From: Primula veris
Lineage: Eukaryota; Streptophyta; Magnoliopsida; Ericales; Primulaceae
NCBI GenBank assembly: GCA_963682055.1
Contig: OY821743.1
Coordinates: forward strand, 33,900,702 to 33,964,701
Reading direction: 5' to 3'
Length of the DNA: 64,000 nucleotides
Shown: piece by piece, positions 26,757 to 38,100 of the stretch
Numbering within the stretch: position 1 is the first letter of the stretch
How the letters are laid out: every line of letters starts with the position of its first letter
The notes under the pieces: generated by a model
What the model was told of the DNA's origin: nothing
The model's input: only the letters and a program-made list of their open reading frames with translations
Databases searched by the model: none
Program-made: the position numbers and the translations under genes

Positions 26757-28836
26757 CACTACAATAGCTAGGTTGTTTACTGGTGAAAAAAGTAGTCACA
26801 AAAGACAAGATTTGGTCACTTAACTTAACATGTCTACAATGACGGTATATTCCCGTCACAGCGTCATCACTAAATTGTGAACACTAAAAACATTTTAGTG
26901 ACGACAAATGAGTTAATCACTAACCATTAATCTTTAGTAACAGAAAAATCTCGTCACTAAACAGTCTATTTCGGACACTGTCGAACTACTTTCACCAACA
27001 CAAAACAACCTCTGTTGGTGGTCCAAACAATACTTCACATATCTTTTTTATTATAACAAAATAACTAATATTGGTTTAAACGGAAAGAACAACCCATCAT
27101 GCCAACGTTTGAATTTCACAAACATACAATGGCTATTATATTTCAGAACTCAACATTAACATAAATCCTATTAATAGCAAAATCACCAAATCAGTGTTAT
27201 TACAAGAATTCATGAGTATTACATAATTCTTGTTATACTTATAGGTCAGTCTTCATGTATTTCTCCTTTCTAACCTCATATTCTTATACATAATTCTTTA
27301 AAATATAGGAAGTAAACTTATGCAGTTTCTCACTTTAAGATCATGCGTATGTTTTTTTTTTCTTTTTTACGATGGTGACTCAAGGTATAGAAAAGTTTTA
27401 ATAAATTTTATGTGAAGTCAATTGATGAATACACATGTACACAGTAACCCAGCTATATATTATGCCACAAATATCATACTAATATATAGATGGAAACTTG
27501 GAGTTGTTATTTTTGTGATCAAACACAAATAAATAGCAGTATTTTCTAACTAAGTATATTAACCTACACATCCTATAACAACTTTCGACTTTATTTAGGC
27601 GTTATAGTTTAAATACAAGCATCTTATTATATGAGAATAAGAAAATAACAGTTTCTTCCACCATAAACTACTAATGTTTAAGGATAACCAAATCATTTTA
27701 GTTTACAAATAAAAATAACATGGAACTTCAAATTCCGTTTGAAGGTAATATTCCACCAACATAAAATATTCTTATTTTTTGATGTATAAATTTTGGTATC
27801 AAGGTGGTGTGTATTTCCCAAAGCAAATTGTGGTGTTTTGAAATTGTGGAATTTCAAGGACATAGAAATGAGTAATAGAGTTTCTTTATTCGATTAAAAA
27901 TGATAATCTCAACGTATTACATAATGTTTAATGTGATGTTCTATATAACAAACAACTTATAAGCTCTTAATGCAATCAATTTTTATGCCGGTAACAAACT
28001 TAAAAACATAGCTTAAAGGTTGCAAATCAAACATTCTAATTATTTACTTCTAACAAGTTGTTAATGCAATAATTAATCATGTGATGGTATACAAAAGAAA
28101 TCAAAATATTCTGCAATTAGATGAACAGATTCATCAATGAAAGCAATATTAATTAACGATTCGAGCTAATTAACAAACTATGTAACCAAATTTGACATAA
28201 GTTAGGCACATGTGCGGAAATTGAGCTTAATATTTACTAAAATGAGCTTAATATACATTATACACTATATATATAACCAAGTTTGACATAGAATCTAATA
28301 CATAAGCACCAATTAATGACAAAATTCATTATAAAAACACATAAACAAGTAATAATTAACATTATTGAAGATAAAACGAAATATAAATTACATACCAATT
28401 GAACTAGGGTTTTGGTAGATGAGGATCGAGATTATAAAGAGAACACACACGATGACCTTGTATGGTGGATCTCCGTCATCTTCACAGTGGATCTCCGATG
28501 GTCTTTACGGGAGGAGAGAGAATCTCTGAGGAGAGAAAGAGAGTGGGAGAGAGAATGATTTAGAAATAGAAATTATACGTGTAAATAAGTGTGACTATAC
28601 TCGCGTAGAACTTTAAGTCTTAACTGTGACCAAATTTTTAATAATAATAATACGGAGAATAACTAAATTCACACAGATCTTAATTGTGTCCATATTAATT
28701 AGTAAAACCAAATATCTGGCCACTATATCATAAAAATATTAATTAGTGACCTGAAATAACTTTTATCACTTAAAAGACACATATTTAGTGATTACATCAA
28801 ATAAGTTGGTCATTATATACCATAATTGTTGTAGTG
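26757..28836. mobile_element. Non-autonomous CACTA (En/Spm-type) transposon
   Basis: The 2,080-bp element starts CACTACAATAG and ends TTGTTGTAGTG, the CACTA terminal signature. Near both ends short subterminal motifs (CGTCACTAAA, TTTAGTGAC, TTAGTGATTAC) recur in both orientations, as expected for TNPA-type binding sites. Flanking triplets are ATA and ATG, a 3-bp duplication with one mismatch. No transposase ORF is visible. Bases 28395-28560 (CTAGGGTTTTGG..., GTGGATCTCCG twice, GAGAGA runs) look unlike the rest and might be a captured 5' leader. Confidence 0.8.
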
Positions 28837-29426
28837 ATGCATGTATTACTATAGATTAGACTATTTATTGGATATGTATACATAAGAATAAATAGGTTAT
28901 TTGTCATTTCATTCTAATCATAAATTCTATCTTAATGTTAGCTATCTTTTCAAAAACACTCCCTTAGATTATATATTAAACATAATATTATTGAGTTTAG
29001 AACCAATTCAACTATTTTGAACTTCAAAATTAAATTAGCCTCTATACAAAACTTTAATGGTGAGTTTAACACATTGGTTTATAAATAATGCTTACCAATT
29101 ATTATTTTTTAAAATATTATAAGAATAGTACAAAAAAAGGGTTTGTAATAGCATAATATTACATTTTGTGTTTTATGAATAGAATGTAACTAGTATATGT
29201 AAACCGAATGCATTAAACTAATCACTTGTGAACTTTGATAAAGCCACACCAACTTAGTTTGAATTCACAAATGGTGGAATCCCATCAAACTCAATGTTAA
29301 GATAAAGAATAAACTCATGCTATTTAAGCCAATGGGATCAGTTCCCAAAAAGTTTAAATTAGCAAACTATATTCCTAATAAAAAGTGATACTCCCGAGCA
29401 TTTATTCAAAAAAAAAAAAAATGTTA
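28837..29426. other. AT-rich intergenic stretch
   Basis: No gene or bounded element recognised. Confidence 0.4.
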
Positions 29427-29661
29427 CTTCTTCCGTTCCTATTTGATTGTTTATTACGAAATTACGTGTAATTTTAATCGGTTAATAAATTGTATCAAAA
29501 TTGTCAGAATGAATTCTTTTAAAAGTTGATCATATAGTTAAAATGTTAAATTTTATGATTAGATTTAAAAAAAAATCATTTTGACAATTTTGATATAAGT
29601 TATAACCTAGTCAAAATTGCAAATAGTTTCGTAATGGACAATTAAATGGAAACGGAAAGAG
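29427..29661. mobile_element. Stowaway-like MITE
   Basis: The 235-bp segment is flanked by TA on both sides. The left end CTTCTTCCGTTCCTATTTGA and the right end read on the minus strand (CTCTTTCCGTTTCCATTTAA) form an imperfect terminal inverted repeat. It continues through TTGTTTATTACGAAA / TTGTCCATTACGAAA, over 30 bp in all. This matches the Stowaway CTCCNTCCGTTCC pattern. Confidence 0.8.
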
Positions 29662-30532
29662 TACTTTTCATGGAGTTCTATCTAGTACATGATTATACAA
29701 TTTTCATGAGTGTTTATACACTTTATGCAATTATGTATGCACTTACCTAGAGCTTAGACACCCTCATCAGAGATTTGTCGCAGCTCCAGATATTCATGGT
29801 CAAACCGAGGAAATTATATTTAAGAAAGGACATGAATCTTAATGCATTTTACCATTTATGCTTTTAGTTGAGTCGCTCCGCGTCAGAGCTCTGCCGGACT
29901 ATCACAACCGTCGACAACCGGGGGCTCGCCAACCCATTAACAAAATAGTGGGTTGGGGCAGGGGCAAACTCCAATATGATTTGAACTTGAGTGGAAGATA
30001 TTTGAGGTAGATTGTGTTAGATGTAGTATTTTTGAATCCAATGGGTATTTTGTCATTTTACATTTAGCGAATTTGTTAAGTGCAATGAAAATTCAAATTT
30101 TAATTGATAGATTTCATCTCGTTATTTAATTTATAGGTTTCCAGGAAATACTATCAATAATTTTTTACTTTAAGTTAAACAAATTGTTCGTATTTAAATG
30201 CAACAATTTAAGTTATCAATGGATCAGATCTTGACGGCACTTAGTTAATTTCAATCATTTAAAGTGATTCACCGGTGAAAACCCATTTGATTTGAGCTTA
30301 ATTGTGATTTTTAAAGTGATTCATCAGTGAAAAACATCGGTTAATGGAATCTTAATTGTGATTTGATTTAATTAAACTTTGTGACTGGTAGAGTTGAGCT
30401 TTGTGATTTGATTAGTGTTTATTTCTTTTTAAATATAGAATCTTAATTGGATTATCAAATTTCTCCCACAATTTTAATCTCTCTTCTTATAATTTAGGAT
30501 TTTTTGGTTTTTTAAAACACTGATCATTACAA
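29662..30532. other. Intergenic stretch
   Basis: No gene recognised. A GC-richer island at about 29870-29985 contains the local inverted repeat CCAACCCATTAAC...TAGTGGGTTGG. I could not fit it to a tRNA. Confidence 0.4.
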
Positions 30533-31411
30533 ATAGGACTGGAAAAAAATCCCGAAATCTCAACCTGACCCGTGTGCCGACCCGAAAACATCGGATTTTG
30601 TCCCGACCTGACAAAATTCGGGATTGGGTGACAATTTTGATTTCGTCGGATGTCCCGATCCGAATTTCTAATTAATTTTTTATTTTATATTATATAGCAC
30701 TAAAATTTAAGTTAATCTATATCAAATGTAAATGATGAGAATCGAAACATATACCACTAGCATGTAATGTAAGCACTCTAACATATGAGCTACAATCCTT
30801 TTTGTATCATATATTAGTTATAATTAGATAAGTATAATATAGATTTATAGTTTTGAATATATGAAACTATTAAAATAGAAAATATACTTAAATTAAAAAG
30901 TTTTATTGTTACTTAAAAAAGATAAGTGGTCATTATTTTCCGATTATAAAAATTATAATGATAATTTATCTCATTTAGTATGATTATTGTTACTTGTATG
31001 AATAAAACTAAATAATAAAATAATCTGATAAAAAACGTATCATTTTTTTATCTATTCCATTATTTGTAATTTCACAATATTTTTTCTACTATATGTTAAT
31101 TTATTTTTGCACTTATTATATAAGTATTATTTTTAAACTATGATTATATTTCATATTAATAGCATATTTAGACTTGTCAAATGAAAATTGTTAATAAAAA
31201 ATAACTGTCGTAAAATAAAAATGATATGTCGGGAGATTCGTGATAAATCTATTCCGACCCTATGGGATCCCGAAAATTCGGGTCCCGAAAAAGTCGGGTC
31301 CCGACTTTTGTCTGGTCAGAATTTTTTTCCCACTTCCAACAGTAATCGGATCGGAATACGGATTACGTGTTTACGGATCGGATCCCGACCCTAACCCACC
31401 TATTATCACAA
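30533..31411. mobile_element. Possible hAT-like element with CCCGA-rich ends
   Basis: Two clusters of CCCGAC/CGGGT motifs (about 30545-30665 and 31250-31395) enclose an AT-rich core. The outer ends are loosely inverted: TAGGACTGGAAAAAAATCCC against TAGGTGGGTTAGGGTCGGGA read from the right. I found no clean target duplication, so limits are approximate. The bias yields fortuitous open frames. Confidence 0.4.
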
Positions 31412-31544
31412 GTCACAACATCAGTGTATTTGGTCCTCAATTTTCTTAGCTCTTCCACCATGTCATAGTGAGCTAAATTTCAGCACTACGGCAACACTGA
31501 TGAGTCTAAATTCTACATTTAAGTGAAACGACATATATGTGTGT

Positions 31545-31735
31545 TTATGGCCAGCCGGGCCTTGGTAATAGTGTAACACCTAGGCGGCCCATGAAAAACC
31601 CCAATAGTAGGCTATTGTGGTAAATCTCTTCCCTCAAAAAATTATTTTAATATCATATGCGCGTCACATATGAGATATTAAACTCATATGAACATATACT
31701 ACACTTGATCTTAACCAAAAGTCCGAGAAAAGTAT
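31545..31735 (-). pseudogene. U2 snRNA pseudogene or diverged copy
   Basis: Minus-strand sequence from 31735 begins ATACTTTTCTCGGACTTTTG and continues with TTAAGATCAAGTGTAGTAT. These match the 5' end and branch-site-recognition region (GUAGUA) of U2 snRNA. Downstream the stem IIa/b region, an AATTTTTTGAGG Sm-like segment, and TATTGGGGTTTTTCATGGGC with the terminal stem all align in order along about 190 nt, the usual U2 length. Most differences from the plant U2 I recall are C/T or G/A transitions, as expected after decay of methylated DNA. I see no plant upstream sequence element (RTCCCACATCG type) on the promoter side. Confidence 0.88.
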
Positions 31736-32483
31736 CTAACCATAAGAGTTTGCCTCCTATGCTTTTCTGGCCTATCTTGAAGCTGAATCATGAATGGCCT
31801 CGCTATTTATTTTCTTTCTCAACCTAAAACATGACGACTTATTGCTTAAAAGCTCCGGCCTAACATGTTTTTACAGAATTTTACATTTAACAGAAAATAC
31901 TATATATCCTTTCAACTTCGTATTTGCATACCAAATGAACTAGTCTTACAACAACAACAACAGTGCGATGTCAAAGAAAAATCAAAATCAAGCATACAAC
32001 ACATCATATGCAAGCAATTAAGGTTCAAAAAGGCACGAAAAAGATAAACGGAAAAACAGAATATCGTTATACGACTGTTTTCACTTTTGAAATAATAATT
32101 GCAACAGGTGAAAGAATAACCTGTATTAGTTTCTTTGCTCTGAGCCTGCAGTGGGTGAAAAGAGAGGGATGGGTCGAGACTCGGTCATCGATCCGAGGAT
32201 TGAGGCTAATTAATATAAACACCTCTCCAATTCCAGATCATTGTATAACAACAGTGCTTTGAGCCATTATCTGAGATTATATTTTGACTTACACGGAAAC
32301 ATGAAAAACTGACTTGAAAATTTTATCTGAATGTACAGTCATAGCAAATTTGACAAGTCTCATAACAAACTACTAACAAGTCGAATAAATTGAGCTAACA
32401 TACGAATTTTGCAAAGACTAATTCAGTAAACCTTAAAGCATTTGTCTCTAGAGCTTACACAAAAACCGCCAATGTCTTGTTTG
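31736..32483. other. Spacer downstream of the F-box gene
   Basis: No gene recognised. The right part probably holds the F-box gene 3' UTR. The left part borders the U2-like sequence. Confidence 0.4.
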
Positions 32484-33653
32484 CTATAAGCACGGAAATG
32501 TGGGCCACTTGAAGGGTACAAATACGCGTGCGTGAGGGTTAAGTTTTTGAGAGGAAGCGAATAAGACTATTTTTTCATAGTAATTATATGCGTATATCTG
32601 ATTATCGATTTTTACGTAAACAGTGTGATGATCAGCAGGATCTACGGCAATGATACGCGATGGATAAGGAAAACAACTAATACCACCACAAATATCCCCA
32701 GGGCTTACCTTATAAGCCAAGTTCCACATGGTCGCATAAACTTTATCTTCATTCATGTAGCTTTGCCCGTTTTTCATGTCCATGATCCACACATCTATAG
32801 TCATCTCCTCCATTCGAATCAATAATAACGATCCATCTTTTGTTCCTTCAAAAGTCATATACCCATACCTTTCACTTCTAGGAAATTTCTCGCATGGACA
32901 TTCGATCAATATTGTATGTCCCTGCGGATCCTCGGAATCATACGCGATGATATGATTAAAAAGAGGTGCATACCAATGAAACGCTCCTCCAATCACCTTC
33001 GCTTGGTAGTACGGTCGCATAGGAAAGCTTGAGTTGGCCTGCATAATTTTTTTCGCCCAAGTCCCAGTTTCAGACAAATAGATCTCGACATTGTAACTTT
33101 GGCGAAATGCTTGCTCCTCCTCAAGTGGTACACAAACCACCTTATAGCAAAGGCGATGATGATCATAATTACCATCTTTGATACTCTTTTCTTGGCAATT
33201 AAATCCAAAAGACATGAAATTCCTCAAATCGTAATTTTCCGGGAGCTGAAAATAGTTCTTTGAAACTAAATCAAATACTGATAAAGTCTTGGAACTACGA
33301 AGTAAGAGGAGACCTTTTGAAGCAGCCATTACAAACCCAATTTTGTCCAAATATTTAAGATTTTTAAGTTCTTCCTTCTCAATATAATGTTTAGACGTAT
33401 ACAGAAATTCATTCCCCCGGTCATAGAAAGCTCTATAATAGAACAATTTGTCCATTTTATCTATTATATGGTCATGACAAATAAAACCAGTTGGGGCGTT
33501 ACCTGTACTTAATTGTTGAGACTCGTAGCGTCTACGAAAACTGATATCAGATATCAAGCCATTCCAATCCTTCGACACGCTTTTAAACTTCATTATCATC
33601 TTAACCGGCAATCTCAGGAGTAACTCCTCGATGATATCTCTAGAAAACTCCAT
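32484..33653 (-). CDS. F-box protein with F-box-associated (FBA) domain
   Basis: This intact, intronless 389-residue ORF has an N-terminal F-box at about residues 3-45 (IIEELLLRLPVKMIMKFKSV, SKDWNGLISDISFRRRY). The F-box would bind SKP1 and recruit a target to an SCF ubiquitin ligase. Residues about 100-330 match the plant FBA/beta-propeller-like pattern: KGLLLL, a VFDLVSKNYFQLP segment, SFGFNCQEKS, then VEIYLSETGTWAKK and a GGAFHWYAP segment. The order and length fit the large plant family of F-box/FBA proteins. Its target is unknown; the family evolves fast. No upstream ATG extends the frame. A TA-rich tract lies about 200 bp upstream. Confidence 0.92.
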   Translation of the reverse strand: MEFSRDIIEELLLRLPVKMIMKFKSVSKDWNGLISDISFRRRYESQQLSTGNAPTGFICHDHIIDKMDKLFYYRAFYDRGNEFLYTSKHYIEKEELKNLKYLDKIGFVMAASKGLLLLRSSKTLSVFDLVSKNYFQLPENYDLRNFMSFGFNCQEKSIKDGNYDHHRLCYKVVCVPLEEEQAFRQSYNVEIYLSETGTWAKKIMQANSSFPMRPYYQAKVIGGAFHWYAPLFNHIIAYDSEDPQGHTILIECPCEKFPRSERYGYMTFEGTKDGSLLLIRMEEMTIDVWIMDMKNGQSYMNEDKVYATMWNLAYKVSPGDICGGISCFPYPSRIIAVDPADHHTVYVKIDNQIYAYNYYEKIVLFASSQKLNPHARVFVPFKWPTFPCL

Positions 33654-35123
33654 GCTACTTCTCTATCTCACAGGCGTTTTATTTTTTGATTTAAGAACTA
33701 GTGGTTATAACAGTAAATTTTAGTATGAACAGTGAAAAAATTCTCACTCAACGATAAAGAGAATAGGATACTCTCCCCAATCAAATCTAAAGATATGATT
33801 TTGGAATATAATCTAGTCGGTTAATAATATCTTTGCAGATTCCAATTTTCCATATATATATATATATGAGAACAATTATACACTTGGTAATGAAATATTT
33901 GTCAATTGTATCATACAGGATTTTCCTGTCCACGTTATTGACTTTCCGAATACTATAAATCTTTCCATCTTGTATCATTAGTTTAACCAGTGCAAATATT
34001 TTACTCGTGTTCCCTTTCTTTATTTTCATTCAAATTTTAAATTTTTACAATTTATACCGCAACTTTATAAACTTTTATATTATATTGTATTCAAATTTTA
34101 AAACATTTGAACATAATATTGTTTTAGACAATTTTTTTAATATTCAATGTTTAATTTACACTAATTTATACATTTATTCCAAAACAAATTTTGTGTGAAT
34201 TTTCTTTTAAAAATAATTATTGAAATGTATTGATACATGTATTATAGTAACTGTACAATTTTTTTCAAGTTTTTTAGAATTTTTTTTTGGATAAAATAAA
34301 CAAAGGGACACGAAAAGGGATAGAGAAATGAGATAGAAGATTTGGACTCGCCCTTCGTTATTTTCAATTAACCAGAACTGATTACAATACAATGATTGAA
34401 CTCATATTTTCTTCATGTGCCATAGTCATTAACTCTAAAGATTTCAAATTCTGTAACCTGTTATCTAATGTTAAATTTTCTTAGTTAAATCATGCAAATC
34501 AAATATATACAAATAATATCTTAACAACATTCATATTGCAACTAATATATTTTTGTAGGCTTGTAGCAGCTGTTTATAACAATACTCACGATTTTACATA
34601 CATTATTAAACAACAAAAGAATTAGTCGGACAATTCAAAATATATTATGTAAGTACTGCATACTGAATTACAGTAATGCAGATATCAGTAATTGGATAAT
34701 TGTAAAATATCATTTTATTTTTTTGTTGCAAGACCACGGCCAAAATAACTTTCTTGGACACGGCCCATGGGTAGAGAATGTTTTAGCAAACATTTTCAGA
34801 TGGGAGTTGAGCCATGGCCCATGTGGGAGTATTCTTTCTACGATAAACATCCATCGTAACACGTTCACCCAATACAATTACATCGACACAAGCAACATTA
34901 AGTAAAAGCCAGCAGGCAGTTATGTTACAGAATTCCGAATATTGTACGATTTAAAGAAAGCATGAACATTTAATTCTACAACGAAATTTACTAATCAGAA
35001 GATACAACGGAGCATCCACATGAGCGTAACAAATCAACCCTAACCCGTTAGTTCTAAAATCTTAAAATCTTGTCAATGCCCACAAGAGATGCTCCAGTCA
35101 AACTAGCTTATTTACGACCATAA
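33654..35123. other. F-box gene promoter side and RRM gene 3' flank
   Basis: No further gene seen. It contains a short TATATATA tract at 33851-33868 upstream of the F-box ATG. A block at 34730-34830 has repeated CACGGCCCATG-like motifs, possibly a decayed MITE. About 34900-35123 likely holds the RRM gene's 3' UTR. Confidence 0.4.
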
Positions 35124-38100
35124 TCACCGACCCATACCCGAAATAATAGAACCACCATTGCTTTCAATCTCCATAATCTGTACAGACGGTACATTAGCTT
35201 GACCACCACCATTTGCAAATCCAGTAAAATCTTTATACAGTCCCAAGCTAGAGAAACCATTGCACAAACCATTCAAATAAGGCTGATAGAAGGTGGAAAT
35301 GTTACCATACGGCATTGGGCTCCCTCTCAAGGCAAAAGTAGAAGGGGGAGAGGGAATCATCAAAGGAGTCGATGGTCCCATATTCGCCACCTCATAATTA
35401 ACACTGAAAAATCCCCCTATAGGAGGAGTAAATGGGATTGGAGAAAAATAAGGATACCCAAAAGTTTCACCATAACCAGTGGTGATAGGGGTATAAACAG
35501 GGTAAGGTATGTAAGTAGTACTAGTTTGGTGATCTGCAGAGCTACCGACCATTCCATTTTCAACCCCCGAAATAAGACCACCATTGTTAGCAATCACTTC
35601 GTCTTTCGGAACGGCCCTTTTGACCTCCGCTAATTTGCCACCCAATTCATGGAAACAGCTACGAGTAACATTTTCAACAGATCTTTCTGAGTCGAAAGTG
35701 ATGAACCCAAAGCCTCTAGGCCGATTGGTAAAGTTGTCGTGCATTACAACCACATCTGTTATCCTGCCAAATTGCTCAAAATAGGATTTGAACTCGTTTT
35801 CGGTGACAGTAGGAGATAATCCCCCTACAAATATCTTCTTGGTACTGCACTGATCATATCTACTAGTGTGATGATTGTTACTTGTTCCGTTATTACTCAA
35901 AACGATGTTCTGGTGTTTATATCGGAGTTGCTCATTCCTGGGAATTGCTTTTTTCACATCTACCTGTAGAGACAAGAACAACGACAACAAAAAATCACAG
36001 TCAAGTTAACTATCACTCTTCACATAACTTATGCCATGTCCAAAGAGAAAGCAATATGATAGTTTGACGGGCGAGGGGGACAAAAATATGGGCAAGGTAG
36101 AAAGGTAGGCCAGTAGGACATTTCTATTAATTTGTTATATATTGCCAACATATAACAAATTAATTGATGACTTTAACTGAAATTGAGATGATTTCTAGAA
36201 AGAAAATAAATTTAACTACAAATAACAGTAGTAGTATGATTTGAACAAATACTTTTTAGTAGTTCTGGCAAAAATAGTGAACATGATTGCATGTCTCCTA
36301 GAGTTCAAGAAACTTCCTACTTCCTAGCAATTTCCAAAATGAGACAAGAGCTTCAGAAACAGGTTTTCGAAGTAGGAAAGAGTTCCAAATTATAAAAGTT
36401 TCTAAGCAGAGACGAGGTAGGGAAGCATATAGTGGAGATTTAGGTAGACGATAGAACAATATCCTCAAATCGAAGTAGATTGTTTATTTTTTTATTTCAT
36501 TAAAATAGAGAGACTGAGAAAATGATTGCCAGCTAAGAACATGTATGCCTATATTTAATAGTATTCTATCAAAATCCCAGAAAATATCTAAAAACATAAA
36601 TAGTCAGAACTGGACAACGAGAACAAACAATTAGACATGTTCCACAAACAAAATAACAAGTCAACAAAAGACAACAAAACTACTTGTTCTAACTTCCTTT
36701 ACTCATCAGATTCATAATATTTCACTCCAACCTCTAATACCATACTTGGTGCTCTTGTTTCCAGAGACAATACTTATCTTTTCTTTTATTAGGTCTATTC
36801 ACCTGATTAGTCCTTATTCGTGTTGGTTAGCTCTAATTGTTTATATTAGCACAAGCCCACAATCCCATACTCAGGGAAAGCCGCTAGAGAAAATATCGGG
36901 TAGGCTTGGTCCACCCATTAAAAATGGTGGTCCCAACTGGAGTAATATTTTAAGATTCTATTTTATTTTAACTGTAGACCCCAATAAAGAATTCCAATAA
37001 TTTTGTAGCATTTTATTGGTTGGGACAACCAGATTTTGGTAGACATGGTCCACCAAATATTTACTCAAGCGGCCAAGGTTTAATACCTACACAACTCAAG
37101 GTGAAGACTTTGATACATGAGGAGAAGGGATATACAGTATGCTACATCTCATTTGCATTCCAAAATTATTAACAAAACCGCAAAAATTACAGTCCAAGAC
37201 TCCAACGACAGCAAACACCTGCGGCCTGTACAAGGGATTCTTGCCCCACATAACTTCAAAAAATGATACTGTTTTTTACCCCATAATCTCCCAAAAACTA
37301 GATTTTATGCTGACTATCCAAGTACTGTAAAAACTCGCAAAGAAAGAAATAATAACTGAGCTAAAAATGCAACCAAAAGAATCCCTAAAAAAGCAAGAAT
37401 GCAAGATATCATAAATCACCTAAATACCTCAAAAAGAAAATGCAGGTACAAATCCCTTTTTCACGAAAATAAGCAGAAACATCAACATTAGCTCAAAAAA
37501 ACAACCAAACGAAACCCTAAATTTACCAAATACAATCCATGAAACAACATATACAAAAAACCTACTGCACAAAAACAGGAAATATATATTTGTCAAAGTT
37601 TCCTTCTCTGTGCTCGTTCACACGCATCCGAGTCCGGAGAAAAAAACAAATTACACTTCAGATCACAAGCAAAACCACAAACAATTTGACCTCAAAATAT
37701 GCAACCAAACCACGCGGTCCACACCCTCTGCTTCAAAAGTCCCAGCTTTGCTCCGCAAGGCCTGGCGTGCGACTAATATCAGGCGCTTTGATATGGCGTC
37801 AAACTAGGTCAACCCAATGACAGAGTCGGTAAATTTTTTTATAACTTTCTTAGTCCAAAAAACACATTGATAAACTATCAAGATTTGCACTTCAAATTTG
37901 TCTTTGAATACATCTTTTATGTTTATTTTGGTTTGTTTCGATTGTACATATATTGTTATCATAGCTTTTGTTGAACTCTGGATAGGGTACCCATAAATTA
38001 AATATGTACAAATGCTTAATTTAGGCTGTTAATTAAAGTAAACAACATATATATATCAAACAAGAATCCAAAAAAACCCAAAAAATAAGTTTTTTCTGCC

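Noticed and set aside
29870..29985. GC-richer island tested as a tRNA or small RNA gene
   Set aside because: No cloverleaf or A/B box arrangement could be fitted. Only a short inverted repeat is present.
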